Source: Cupriavidus necator N-1
GTDB lineage: Bacteria > Pseudomonadota > Gammaproteobacteria > Burkholderiales > Burkholderiaceae
Length of the DNA stretch: 64,000 nucleotides
NCBI RefSeq assembly: GCF_000219215.1
Contig: NC_015727.1
Coordinates: 1,364,001-1,428,000 of the forward strand
Direction: 5' to 3'
The translations under genes were made by a program, and so were the position numbers. Of the stretch, positions 18,069 through 27,100 are shown one piece after another. The notes beneath the pieces are model-generated. The model did not search any database, was not told the origin of the DNA, and worked only from the letters and a program-made list of their open reading frames with translations. The first letter of the stretch is position 1. Every line of letters begins with the position of its first letter.

Positions 18069-18147
18069 GCGGCCTAGCGATTGAGACTAGCAGGCAGCGC
18101 CGGCGCACGTTGACGCCGGCGCTGCCATTAATGGAGAGGACATAAGG

Positions 18148-18552
18148 ATGTATCAGAAGACCAGTCTCGGCATGGCGGAACTGAAGAAGGTAGCCGATGC
18201 TGCCCAGGCCTATGCCAGCGCAAAACAATGGATCGTGACGATTGCCATCGTCGACGATGGCGGCCATCTGCAATGGCTGCAGCGGGCCGACGGGGCCCCG
18301 CCGGCAACCGCCTACATCGCAGCCGCCAAGGCCCGCACGGCGGCGATGGGCCAGCGTGAAAGCAAGTTCTATGAAGATATGGTCAACGCAGGTCGGCAGG
18401 CGTTTTTGACTGCGCCCGGCCTGGATTGCCTTCTGGAAGGCGGCGTGCCAATCACGGTCAACGGTAGCTGCGCCGGGGCGATCGGTGTGAGCGGCGTCCG
18501 CTCCAACGAAGATGTTGAAATCGCGCGCGCTGGTATCGCTGCGCTGGCCTAG
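18148..18552 (+). CDS. GlcG/HbpS-family (DUF336) protein
   Basis: 134 residues, start after a purine-rich ribosome site. Family features are VTIAIVDDGGHLQWLQRADGA, AARTAAMGQRESK and GGVPITVNGSCAGAIGVSG. Members are small oligomeric proteins found in many catabolic operons; some bind haem or corrinoids and the enzymatic role is usually unproved. It is the last gene of the plus-strand operon and is followed by a strong hairpin terminator. Confidence 0.88.
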   Translation: MYQKTSLGMAELKKVADAAQAYASAKQWIVTIAIVDDGGHLQWLQRADGAPPATAYIAAAKARTAAMGQRESKFYEDMVNAGRQAFLTAPGLDCLLEGGVPITVNGSCAGAIGVSGVRSNEDVEIARAGIAALA

Positions 18553-18709
18553 CCTGCTTGTCGCGGGCGGCCAGTTTTCCCCACCCGCCAATCGTCGACG
18601 CAGATAACGACGCGACGTGCCGATCCTGCAGACCGACCGCAGGTAAAGAATGACCGCGTAGCAGTGCCAGGGTGGAAGCGGTTTGCGCATGCGTTTCGAC
18701 AACGAAATT

Positions 18710-18752
18710 GGCCGGAAATGTTCTCGGCAACATTTCCGGCCTTTCCTCGTTC
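18710..18752 (+). terminator. Rho-independent-type terminator of the reductase-VOC-FAA-GlcG operon
   Basis: A perfect 13-bp stem (18710-18722 pairs with 18729-18741, GGCCGGAAATGTT against its complement) with a 6-nt loop is followed by TTTCCTCGTT. It sits between the end of the GlcG gene and the converging dehydrogenase gene, so it may work for both strands. Confidence 0.8.
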
Positions 18753-18772
18753 AAGCGAGCCCCATGCGCATT

Positions 18773-19621
18773 TCAGGAGATCACTTCCACCAAGCTCTCG
18801 GTGTCTGAGTCTCCCAACCCTTCGGATACCGCTCTTTCATAGTACTGCTTCGCGCTGCCCAAGAACGTAAGTTCCATTCCCGACGCCAACGCGTCGTCGT
18901 GGATCACGTTGATCACGTCGAGCAGCATCGATACCGTGCCCGCACCCTTACCATAGGCGCCGCTGGCCATCGTCTTGCCGCGCATGCCGAGTACACCGGA
19001 CTGCGCGATCGGCGGGATATGGTCGAGCAACGTGCCGATGTCGAGCCCCGATCTCTTCGCGTAGACAACCGCCTCTGCCGCGGCGACCGTATGTACGGCG
19101 AGCAGCATGTTGGACACGTACTTCAGCTTGGAGCCGTCGCCGAACTTTCCCACGTAACGGGCGGCGGCGAACTTCCGCAGTTCGTCTTCGACAACGCGGC
19201 AGGCCTCCTCCTCTCCGCTCATGTATACCACCGCGCGACCCGCTTCGATCAGCGGCGGATTGCCCATGACGGGAGCGTCAAGGAAGATTGCTGATGCACG
19301 CGACAAGCGGTCGCGCACCTCGCGCTTGAGCTCGATCGGCGCTACCCCGAGGTCGACGAATGTCTGACCGGCCCTGACGTGCGCGAGCACATTACCTGCG
19401 CCGAAAAACAGGGATTCGAGCGCCGCGTCTGGCACGCACAACAGCACGATATCCGACTGGTCGACCAACTCCGCCGCCGACGCGCAGTGCCGGCCGCCGG
19501 CCTCAACAAAGGCGGAGTTGTCAGCACGGCGATAGCCGAAGGGCACTGTACCCGCACCAATGAGCTTGCGGGCGATGGCCAGGCCGATGCCACCCGTTCC
19601 CAGAATTCCAATAGATGTCAT
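18773..19621 (-). CDS. NAD(P)-dependent beta-hydroxyacid dehydrogenase-family protein
   Basis: 282 residues. The Rossmann motif GILGTGGIGLAIARKL opens the protein; FVDLGVAPIELKREV and LDAPVMGNPPLIEAG are the substrate-loop region, and KLKYVSNMLLAVHTVAAAEA holds the conserved catalytic Lys/Asn helix. It belongs to the 3-hydroxyisobutyrate/6-phosphogluconate dehydrogenase superfamily. It is the last gene of the long minus-strand aromatic series, 6 nt after the YciI-like gene. The substrate is unknown. Confidence 0.88.
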   Translation of the reverse strand: MTSIGILGTGGIGLAIARKLIGAGTVPFGYRRADNSAFVEAGGRHCASAAELVDQSDIVLLCVPDAALESLFFGAGNVLAHVRAGQTFVDLGVAPIELKREVRDRLSRASAIFLDAPVMGNPPLIEAGRAVVYMSGEEEACRVVEDELRKFAAARYVGKFGDGSKLKYVSNMLLAVHTVAAAEAVVYAKRSGLDIGTLLDHIPPIAQSGVLGMRGKTMASGAYGKGAGTVSMLLDVINVIHDDALASGMELTFLGSAKQYYERAVSEGLGDSDTESLVEVIS

Positions 19622-19627
19622 CTCTTC

Positions 19628-19969
19628 TTAACCAAGTTCGAATTTTCCGGTGGAATAGTTGAGAGTAAGGCGTAGGCCGCCTTCCATCAGCATCCAGGTG
19701 AGCAACTCGTATTCCACGGCGCCAGCAGCCACAAACGGGTCAGTATCGCCGATTGCTATCGCTTCCTGCTCATCGGTCGCACGCAAGACAGTCATGCCGC
19801 CGCCAGCACCACGCGGCCGGCCGCGCACGATGAATGGGCCAGAGGCGAAGATCACTCCCTCGCGCTCCTGCGCGATCATCCATTTCAAATGAAGCGCGAC
19901 GAGTTCTTCGTTCAGCAACTCGGCGCGCACGGTCCGGCGCAGCATCACATACAGCTTCTGGTTGAGCAT
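19628..19969 (-). CDS. YciI-like protein
   Basis: About 113 residues from the ATG at 19969; a longer frame to 20041 would overlap livF. HLKWMIAQEREGVIFASGPF, a Gly-rich turn, EQEAIAIGDTDPFVAAGAVEYELLTW and the compact ferredoxin-like size fit the YciI/muconolactone-isomerase fold. In catabolic operons such proteins are often isomerases or dehalogenation helpers. It sits between the ABC importer and the dehydrogenase. Confidence 0.75.
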   Translation of the reverse strand: MLNQKLYVMLRRTVRAELLNEELVALHLKWMIAQEREGVIFASGPFIVRGRPRGAGGGMTVLRATDEQEAIAIGDTDPFVAAGAVEYELLTWMLMEGGLRLTLNYSTGKFELG

Positions 19970-20000
19970 GCCGGCGGTCAACGAATCTACGAGCGAGCGA

Positions 20001-20693
20001 TCAGACTCCAAGATATCGCTCCCAGATCTCCGGCTGTTCACTTAGCTGTGCGCTGCTTCCTGTCCATCCGATCCGTCCGTTTTCGATGAAGTAGTGACGA
20101 TCCGCGAGGCCAATCAGGTTCTGGACATACTTATCGATCACCAGGATGGACTGGCCTTCCCTCTTCACCTCGTGCAGGCAACGCCAGATCTCCTGGCGAA
20201 TCAGCGGCGCCAGCCCTTCGGTTGCCTCGTCGATCAGCAACAGCCTGGCGTTGGTCAACAGCGCCCGCGAAATGGCCAGCATTTGCTGCTCGCCGCCAGA
20301 TAGCTGGAAGCCCATGTTGTCCTTACGCCTTTCCAGGACCGGAAACAGCTTGTATATCCGTTGCAAGGTCCACTGGCCCCGGCGCGCGAACGCAACGAGG
20401 TTCTCGTATACCGTCAGGTTGGAAAAAATCCGGCGGCCTTCCGGCACCAGGCCGATCCCATTTCGACTGATGCGTTCCGGTGCCATCCCGGCCACCTCGC
20501 ATCCGTTGAAGCGCACACTGCCGCGCATCGGCCTTAGCAGGCCAGAGGTGGCCTTGACGGTCGTGCTCTTGCCCATGCCGTTGCGGCCGAGCAGCGTCAC
20601 TACTTCGCCTTCATCGATAAAGAGGTCGACACCGAACAGCACCTGGCTCGCGCCGTAGCCGGCCTCAACCGACGTCAGTTCCAGCAGGCTCAT
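20001..20693 (-). CDS. livF: Branched-chain-type ABC importer ATPase, LivF-like
   Basis: 230 residues. Walker A is LLGRNGMGKSTT, the signature is LSGGEQQM and Walker B is RLLLIDEATEGLAP. The small size and the ENLVAFARR region are LivF-like. It begins 1 nt after the livG stop. Together with LivG, M, H and K it forms a complete HAAT-type importer, here placed for aromatic-acid or amino-acid-like substrate uptake by its setting in the meta-cleavage operon. Confidence 0.93.
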   Translation of the reverse strand: MSLLELTSVEAGYGASQVLFGVDLFIDEGEVVTLLGRNGMGKSTTVKATSGLLRPMRGSVRFNGCEVAGMAPERISRNGIGLVPEGRRIFSNLTVYENLVAFARRGQWTLQRIYKLFPVLERRKDNMGFQLSGGEQQMLAISRALLTNARLLLIDEATEGLAPLIRQEIWRCLHEVKREGQSILVIDKYVQNLIGLADRHYFIENGRIGWTGSSAQLSEQPEIWERYLGV

Positions 20694-20694
20694 A

Positions 20695-21438
20695 TCACTC
20701 TCCCAGATAGGCGCGCTTTACTTCCGCGCTGCTCTTGACTTCGTCGGGTGATCCATTAAAGATCCGCTTTCCCGCCACAAACACCGAGATCCGATCGGAC
20801 AGCCTGAAGACTGCGTCCATGTCGTGCTCGATCAGCAGGATGGACAGGTTCTTTCCCTTGAGGCTCTTGATGAAGTCGACAAACCAGGGTACCTGGTTCG
20901 GGGATAGCCCGGCCATCGGCTCATCAAGCAGCAACAGGCGCGGCCTTAGCGCCAGCGCGAGCCCGATTTCCAGCTGGCGCTGCTGGCCATATGACAAGTG
21001 GGAGGCCTGGGTATGAAGTTCGTCCGCCAACTGGATGCGGTGCGCAACCGAAACCACTTCCTCGCGCAGTTCTTCGACCAATGCCTTACCAAAGAAGCGG
21101 AAGCTAGCCTTCAGCCGCGACTGAACGCTGATGGCGAGATTCTCGAATACCGAGAGATTGCGGAAAATGCTGGTGATCTGGTAAGAGCGCACCAGGCCCA
21201 TGTCGGCGCGCTCGGCCATGCTCAGGCGGGTTATGTCGGTTCCGTAGAATGAAATGGATCCCTTATCCGAAAGCAGCCCGCCGGCGAGCTGCGATATGAA
21301 CGTGGTCTTGCCGGCTCCGTTTGGCCCGATCAGCGCGTGGATCTGGCTGTCCGTGATGTCGAAGTCGACATGATCGGTAGCCATCAGTCCGCCAAAGCGC
21401 TTGACGAGGCCCCTTACCGCTAACACTTGCTCAGCCAT
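20695..21438 (-). CDS. livG: Branched-chain-type ABC importer ATPase, LivG-like
   Basis: 247 residues. Walker A LIGPNGAGKTTF, signature LSYGQQRQLEIGLAL, Walker B LLLLDEPMAGLSP and the switch His in LLIEHDMDAVF are all intact. The start overlaps the end of livM by 8 nt, implying coupled translation, and follows GAGGTGGGTA. It is the second ATPase of the importer. Confidence 0.94.
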   Translation of the reverse strand: MAEQVLAVRGLVKRFGGLMATDHVDFDITDSQIHALIGPNGAGKTTFISQLAGGLLSDKGSISFYGTDITRLSMAERADMGLVRSYQITSIFRNLSVFENLAISVQSRLKASFRFFGKALVEELREEVVSVAHRIQLADELHTQASHLSYGQQRQLEIGLALALRPRLLLLDEPMAGLSPNQVPWFVDFIKSLKGKNLSILLIEHDMDAVFRLSDRISVFVAGKRIFNGSPDEVKSSAEVKRAYLGE

Positions 21439-22438
21439 TACCCACCTCGCTCGACGAACGGCGCTGCCCCACTTGCGGGACGCGGACGCGCCACCGCAGG
21501 CCGGTCAATCCCTCCGGCACACGCATGACGACCAGGATGACAAAGACGCCCATGGCGATCTGCCAATACCTGGTCAGGTGTGGCAGCACTTCTTCCAGCA
21601 CACAAAAAACGATGGCACCTACAGCGCCACCCCAGAAGTTCACGCTGCCTCCGAGGATCACCATGATGAGCAGGCTGCCGGACTGCAGCCAGCTGAACAG
21701 GCTCGGGCTGGCATAGCTGTTCTGATTGGCCAGCAGTGCACCGGACAGTCCGGCAGCGGCGCCGGCAATCGCGAACACCATCAGCTTGTACCTGTAGGTG
21801 CGGTAGCCGAGCGCCTGCATCCGGGTTTCGTTCTCCTTGATGCCTTTCATCACGCGCCCCAGCGGCGACCGGATCAAGAAGCGAAAGAGCAGGTTCACCA
21901 GGACCACGGTGACGAGCACCACGTAATAGAACGTGACGTTGTCACCGGTATCGAGACCGAAGCCAAGCCTGGAGCGGTGCGCCATATTGATGCCCTCGTC
22001 GCCACCGTACATCTTCAGTGATTCGAACAAATAGAACGTCATCTGGGCGAACGCAAGCGTGATCATGATGAAGTAAGCACCCTTCGTGCGCAGCGAGATC
22101 ATGCCGATCACCAGCGCCAGCAACGCTGACACCATGACGGCAATCGGCCAGGCGATCCATGCGGAATCCGTACCCGGCAGCAAGCCGACTGGCGCTGTCA
22201 GTTCCTTAGACAAGATGGCGACCACGAAGGCGCCGGTGCCAAAGAAGGCGGCGTGTCCAAAAGATACGAGGGCCAGTTCGCCGACCAGCAGTCGCAGGCT
22301 GGTTGCGGCCAAGGCCAGGATCAGCACGCGCGTGGCGAAGCCAACGTAGAAGCTGCCGCCGAACGCCTGTGCCATCGCAGGGAATGCGATCAGAAGGACG
22401 GCAAGCAATGCCCAGGCAATGTGGGAATGAGATTTCAT
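21431..22438 (-). CDS. livM: Branched-chain-type ABC importer permease, LivM-like
   Basis: 335 residues, about 8-10 membrane helices, with the LivM signature ALAATSLRLLVGELALVSFGHAAF near residue 45 and LGRVMKGIKENETRMQALGY (the EAA-like cytoplasmic loop that contacts the ATPase). It pairs with LivH to form the inner-membrane channel. Confidence 0.94.
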   Translation of the reverse strand: MKSHSHIAWALLAVLLIAFPAMAQAFGGSFYVGFATRVLILALAATSLRLLVGELALVSFGHAAFFGTGAFVVAILSKELTAPVGLLPGTDSAWIAWPIAVMVSALLALVIGMISLRTKGAYFIMITLAFAQMTFYLFESLKMYGGDEGINMAHRSRLGFGLDTGDNVTFYYVVLVTVVLVNLLFRFLIRSPLGRVMKGIKENETRMQALGYRTYRYKLMVFAIAGAAAGLSGALLANQNSYASPSLFSWLQSGSLLIMVILGGSVNFWGGAVGAIVFCVLEEVLPHLTRYWQIAMGVFVILVVMRVPEGLTGLRWRVRVPQVGQRRSSSEVGNG

Positions 22439-22445
22439 GACAGCC

Positions 22446-23357
22446 TCAGCGCGAGAAAAGACCTTGCGGCCGCCAGTACAAGACCAGCGCCATCAGTAGA
22501 TAAATCGAAACGGCTGACAGCGTGGATGCCAGCGAATCAGCCAGCCCTTGGTCCGGCAGGCTGCGCAGCGCCATCGGAATCAACGCCCGGCCCAGCGCGT
22601 CGACAACGCCGACGAGCACAGCGCCGGCAAGCGCACCCTGGACGGAACCGATGCCACCGATCACCACCACCACGAAGGCCAGGATCAGAATGCTCTCGCC
22701 CATGCCGACGTTGATCGACAGCAAAGGACCGAGCAGGCCTCCGGCGATGGCGCACAGCGCCGCGCCGAGACCGAACACGAGCGAGAACACAAGGTTGATG
22801 TTCGCCCCCATGGCGCGGGCCATCTCACGGTCGGCCGCACCCGCCCGGATCCACATGCCGACCCGCGTCTTCGTGATGAGCAGCGCCAGCAGTGCGGCGA
22901 TCAGCAGGCCGACGACGATAATGAACAGCCGGAAGACCGGATACTCGAAGAGACCGACGAGCGGCACGGACTCACTCAACGACGGCGGCATGCTGGTCAT
23001 GATCGGCTGCGCCCCCCAGATCTCCTGCACCGCATGGTTGGCGATCAGGATGATGCCGAACGTGACAAGCACCTGGGTAAGATGGTCCTTGTCATAAAGC
23101 CGGCGCAACAGGCTCATTTCGAGCACGACGCCAATCGCCGCGGTCAGTGCCACGCCGCCGATCAGCCCGAACAGGAAGCTGTCCGTCTTCAGGGTCAGCG
23201 TGGCGACCAGATAGGCACCGATCATGTACAGCGACCCGTGCGCCAGATTGATCATGTTCATGATGCCGAACACGAGTGTCAGGCCCGCCGCCAGCAGAAA
23301 CAGCATGAGCCCGAACTGCACGCCGTTGAGGAGCTGCTCGAACAGAAAAACCAGCAT
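22446..23357 (-). CDS. livH: Branched-chain-type ABC importer permease, LivH-like
   Basis: 303 residues, start after AAGGAGTACATC. It is hydrophobic throughout, with LLNGVQFGLMLFLLAAGLTL at the N-terminus and the cytoplasmic loop AADREMARAMGANINLV, typical of LivH. It is separated by 7 nt from livM and by 24 nt from the binding-protein gene. Confidence 0.94.
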   Translation of the reverse strand: MLVFLFEQLLNGVQFGLMLFLLAAGLTLVFGIMNMINLAHGSLYMIGAYLVATLTLKTDSFLFGLIGGVALTAAIGVVLEMSLLRRLYDKDHLTQVLVTFGIILIANHAVQEIWGAQPIMTSMPPSLSESVPLVGLFEYPVFRLFIIVVGLLIAALLALLITKTRVGMWIRAGAADREMARAMGANINLVFSLVFGLGAALCAIAGGLLGPLLSINVGMGESILILAFVVVVIGGIGSVQGALAGAVLVGVVDALGRALIPMALRSLPDQGLADSLASTLSAVSIYLLMALVLYWRPQGLFSR

Positions 23358-23381
23358 GATGTACTCCTTCCAACGGTTGTC

Positions 23382-24569
23382 CTATTTCGCCGCGAGCTTG
23401 CATTCGCCCACGTAGGGATCGCTCTGGTCGGCATACACCGGCGTGCTGCTGACGGTCTTGTTGGTCAGGTTGCCCTTCTCGTTTTTCACCACCTGGCGCA
23501 AGTAGATGTTCTGGGTGGCGTTCTGGTTCGCGGAGAACTTGAAGTAGCTGCGCACCGATTCGTACTTTGCCGACATAATCGCGTCGTGCAGTACCTTGTC
23601 ATCCTTGTACTTGCCCTTGCTGTCGCGAATCGCGGCATCCAGAAGCAGTCCAACCTCGTAGCCCTGCGAGGCGTAGCTCGAGGCGGGTCGCTTGAATTCC
23701 TTCTCGAAATCCTCGACGAATTTCCTGTTGACCGCGTTGGGAAGGTCCGGACTCCACTGGCTGGTGTTGTAGATGCCGACGGCTGCGTCGCCGAGCGCAG
23801 GCAGGGTGTCGGCGTCGACGGCGAAGCCGGCAGTGACCAGGTCGATCTTCTTGTTCAGGCCTGCCTGGTTGAACTGCTTGACAAAATTGATCGCCATCGG
23901 CCCCCACAGCGCGAAGAAGACCGCATCAGGGTTGGCGGCGCGGATCTGGCCGATTTCCACAGAGAAATCCAGCTGGCCCACCTTGTTGCGGGCGCGGCCT
24001 GCGATCTCGCCCTTGTATTCCTTCTCGAAGCCCTCGGCATGCTCGCGACCTGCCTGGTAGTTCGGTGCAATCACGAATATCCGCTTGTATCCCTTCTGGG
24101 TGGCGAAGCGGCCAGCGGCCTCGGACAGCGCGCTGGTATGCCAGGTAGGATTGAAGTAGTAGTAATTGCACGAGGCCCCGGCGAGTTCCTTGGGGCCTGC
24201 GTTGGAATTGACGAAGAAGATCTTGTCCTTGAACGCCGTGGGTGCCACGGCCAGCATCACGTTGGTGAATGCCATGCCGGTGATGATGTCGACATTCTCG
24301 CTTTTGGCCATGCGCTCGTAGACCTGCTTGCCGGTATCCGGGTTAGCCTGGTCGTCGCCATACGCCACGACGGTATCGACACCGCCGAGTTTGCCTCCCT
24401 TGTGCTTGAGCGCGAGATTGAATCCGTCTTTCATGTCGGTCGACAGCGTCGACAGTGGTCCAGTGAGGGAGCCGATGAATCCGATTTTGATTGGGTCGGC
24501 GGCCTGTGCAGCCGGCGTGCAGGACAGGGCGATGGCAGTGAAGGCAATCCATCTCTTTGCTTGAAGCAT
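23382..24569 (-). CDS. ABC importer periplasmic substrate-binding protein, LivK/HAAT-type
   Basis: About 395 residues from the ATG at 24569, preceded by GAGGAGGAGACACAT. The signal peptide ends TPAAQAAD; the mature protein opens IKIGFIGSLTGPLSTLSTDM, a type I periplasmic-binding fold. VAYGDDQANPDTGKQVYERM and GYKRIFVIAPNYQAG fit the aromatic-acid-associated branch more than true LivK. It is the first gene of the importer, 185 bp downstream of the porin. The ligand is not determined by sequence. Confidence 0.92.
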   Translation of the reverse strand: MLQAKRWIAFTAIALSCTPAAQAADPIKIGFIGSLTGPLSTLSTDMKDGFNLALKHKGGKLGGVDTVVAYGDDQANPDTGKQVYERMAKSENVDIITGMAFTNVMLAVAPTAFKDKIFFVNSNAGPKELAGASCNYYYFNPTWHTSALSEAAGRFATQKGYKRIFVIAPNYQAGREHAEGFEKEYKGEIAGRARNKVGQLDFSVEIGQIRAANPDAVFFALWGPMAINFVKQFNQAGLNKKIDLVTAGFAVDADTLPALGDAAVGIYNTSQWSPDLPNAVNRKFVEDFEKEFKRPASSYASQGYEVGLLLDAAIRDSKGKYKDDKVLHDAIMSAKYESVRSYFKFSANQNATQNIYLRQVVKNEKGNLTNKTVSSTPVYADQSDPYVGECKLAAK

Positions 24570-24754
24570 ATGTGTCTCCTCCTCGTGTGCTTGTGGTCCG
24601 TCCATTCCCGGCGGCCACTGTGTGCAAAGCGCATTGCGTGCGGCAATGCGGAAATGCATGTGGAATGATTCTGTGGGGGCCAGATGTAGCCTGAAGACTG
24701 GCTGGCTGGATCCTCAAGGGGCGCCGCTCCCCGGCGCCGTGCAAAATGACTCGC

Positions 24755-25852
24755 CTAAAAGATGTGCTTCACGCCGACCATTGCGCCGAACTGGTTTCCA
24801 CCTGGCGCCGGGTTGGTACCGGCCTGACCACTATTGACGGACAAGGCGAGGTTGCCGAGATTGTCGATAAAGCCCGCGGTCGCATACGCGGAGGTCCGTT
24901 TTGAGAACGCATAGCTGCCGCGGCCCGCGAACATCCATGCCTTGTTCAGGCTGTTGTGAAAGCGAAGGTGATAGGCCTCGGCATCGACGCTGATCCTCGG
25001 CGTGATCGGGTAGGACGTCCCCAGGTAGTAGAGATCGCTGCGCGGCGTCGCGCTTGCCCGGTTGTCGCGGCGCAGCCATCCGCCCCCGATCTTCGCCTCT
25101 CCCACCATGAAATACCCGTTGAGCGAAAGCCGGTCGTCTGTCAGGGCGCTGCTTGTCAGGCCGGCAAAGGCACCGGGCCCGCCTCGTAATGAATCGTAGG
25201 CCGCCGCTACGCTCCAGCGCGGCGCATCGTACTTCAGGAGCACCGACCACTCACGACACGCGCGCTGGTCTGCCGGGTTCTCCCCCGCGCAATTGGTGCC
25301 GCCCGGACTCGGTCCGGCATTGACCGTGTCGCGACCGAAGCTGTAGGTGGCGCCAACCGTCAGGCCACCAAAGGTGCCCTTGTAGGACACGGCGTTGTCC
25401 GTGCGCGTATTGGGTATGTAACTGTCGAGCGATCCGGAACCAAAGAGATTCGGGCCAAGCATGTCGGGCTCGGCCATGGCCCAGAAGAGCATCGTGTACT
25501 GGCGCCCGATGGCCACCTGCCCCAAGCGCCCGGACAGGCCCACCAGCGCCTGGCGGCCGAATAGCCGCCCTCCCTGACTCGACGCACCGCTGTCTGGCTG
25601 GAAACCCGACTCCAGCCAGAAGATCGCCTTGCTGCCGCCACCGATGTCTTCGCTCCCGCGCAAGCCCCAACGGGACGGAACGGTACTGGTCAGGCCAGGC
25701 ATGAAAGCTTCGGTGTTGCGTGCCTGGCCAACGCCATTGACGAAGGCGATGCCGGTGTCGACGACTCCATACAACGTCACGTTCTGCGCGGCGGCCAATC
25801 CGGGAGCTGCCATCAGCAGCGCACATCTTACGAATCTCCATGTCTCCTCCAT
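24755..25852 (-). CDS. Gram-negative general porin (Burkholderiales type)
   Basis: 365 residues. After the signal peptide (ALLMAAPGLAAAQ) come NVTLYGVVDTG and RWGLRGSEDIGGGSKAIFWLESGF, the hallmark of betaproteobacterial trimeric porins; the protein ends VGVKHIF with the C-terminal Phe needed for barrel assembly. The best ribosome site (GGAGGAGAC, 25842-25850) precedes an ATG at 25841 that is in another frame, so the signal peptide may carry a 1-nt frameshift; the only in-frame ATG is 25852. It should let the aromatic substrate cross the outer membrane. Confidence 0.85.
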   Translation of the reverse strand: MEETWRFVRCALLMAAPGLAAAQNVTLYGVVDTGIAFVNGVGQARNTEAFMPGLTSTVPSRWGLRGSEDIGGGSKAIFWLESGFQPDSGASSQGGRLFGRQALVGLSGRLGQVAIGRQYTMLFWAMAEPDMLGPNLFGSGSLDSYIPNTRTDNAVSYKGTFGGLTVGATYSFGRDTVNAGPSPGGTNCAGENPADQRACREWSVLLKYDAPRWSVAAAYDSLRGGPGAFAGLTSSALTDDRLSLNGYFMVGEAKIGGGWLRRDNRASATPRSDLYYLGTSYPITPRISVDAEAYHLRFHNSLNKAWMFAGRGSYAFSKRTSAYATAGFIDNLGNLALSVNSGQAGTNPAPGGNQFGAMVGVKHIF

Positions 25853-26042
25853 TACCTTTCATATAGTTATTGGCTAACGTTGCGAGAGCGCCACCGAGCC
25901 TCCGTCAAGGTGGTAAATGCCCAGCCGTACGTGCCGGCAGTTTCTGTGACCAGGTGTTGTGCCATTCGGCACGGGGCCGCATGCTTCATACCCGGCTCAT
26001 CCGAAATTCGCCAAGTCTGTCGATCCGCAGCGGGGGATGTCT

Positions 26043-27080
26043 CTAGACCTCAGCAGGTTCCCCGCCTCGCTGCGTAACCAGGTCGAGCGCCACATCGACG
26101 ATCATGTCCTCCTGGCCGCCCACCATGCGACGCTTGCCCAGTTCCACCAGGATGTCGACGGTTTTTAGCTTGTAGCGTGCCGCTGCGGCTTCGGCGTGGC
26201 GCAGGAAGCTCGAATAGACGCCCGCGTAGCCCAGCGCCAGCGTTTCCCGGTCCACGCGTACTGGCCTGTCCTGCAACGGGCGTACGATGTCGTCGGCGGC
26301 ATCCATCAGGGTGTAGAGGTCGCAGCCGTGATTCCAGCCCATCCGGCTGGCGGCGGCGATGAACACCTCCAGCGGTGCGTTCCCTGCGCCCGCCCCCATG
26401 CCGGCCAGGCTCGCGTCCACACGGTCGCAGCCCTCTTCCACCGCGACGATGGAGTTGGCCACACCCAGGCTCAGGTTGTGGTGGGCGTGAATGCCGGTCT
26501 GGGTCTCTGACTTGAGCACGTCCTTGAAGGCGCGGAAACGATCGCGCACATCGTTCATGTTCAGCGCCCCACCGGAATCGACCACGTAAATGCACTGCGC
26601 GCCATAGCTTTCCATCAGCTTCGCCTGCTGCGCCAGCGCGGCGGGATCGGTCATATGACTCATCATCAGGAAGCCGACGGCATCCATTCCGAGTTCACGC
26701 GCGAAAGCAATGTGCTGGCGCGAGACGTCCGCCTCGGTGCAGTGCGTGGCTACGCGCACGACCCTCGCGCCGGCATCGTAGGCAGCGCGCAGGTCGTGCA
26801 CCGTGCCCACTCCGGGCAGCAGCAGCGTCGCCACCTTGGCGCGACGCACGGTATCGGCTACCGCGGCGATCCACTCGACATCGGTATGCGCGCCGAAGCC
26901 ATAGTTGAAGCTCGAACCCGAGAGGCCGTCACCGTGCGCGACCTCGATCGAGTCCACGCCCGCTGCGTCCAGCGCCGCGGCAATGCGGCGCACGTGGTCC
27001 AGGCTGTACTGGTGGCGGATGGCATGGCTGCCGTCGCGCAGGGTGACATCCGAGATATAAAGCTTCTTGTTCAGATCCAT
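26043..27080 (-). CDS. dmpG: 4-Hydroxy-2-oxovalerate aldolase (DmpG/MhpE type)
   Basis: About 345 residues from the ATG at 27080, after [29 protein letters not shown] is the N-terminal signature with the catalytic Arg and metal Asp; [16 protein letters not shown] and [15 protein letters not shown] (metal His residues) follow. It splits 4-hydroxy-2-oxovalerate into pyruvate and acetaldehyde and normally forms a channelling complex with the acylating dehydrogenase encoded 20 nt upstream. Confidence 0.95.
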   Translation of the reverse strand: MDLNKKLYISDVTLRDGSHAIRHQYSLDHVRRIAAALDAAGVDSIEVAHGDGLSGSSFNYGFGAHTDVEWIAAVADTVRRAKVATLLLPGVGTVHDLRAAYDAGARVVRVATHCTEADVSRQHIAFARELGMDAVGFLMMSHMTDPAALAQQAKLMESYGAQCIYVVDSGGALNMNDVRDRFRAFKDVLKSETQTGIHAHHNLSLGVANSIVAVEEGCDRVDASLAGMGAGAGNAPLEVFIAAASRMGWNHGCDLYTLMDAADDIVRPLQDRPVRVDRETLALGYAGVYSSFLRHAEAAAARYKLKTVDILVELGKRRMVGGQEDMIVDVALDLVTQRGGEPAEV

Positions 27081-27100
27081 GTCTGTCTCCTTCTGCACGG

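Noticed and set aside
22548..24668. 706-residue plus-strand open frame, and similar long frames at 28128-29552 and 29872-31509
   Set aside because: They lie exactly antisense to the importer and meta-pathway genes. Their composition is that of reversed high-GC codons (His/Arg/Gln-rich) and no domain is visible.
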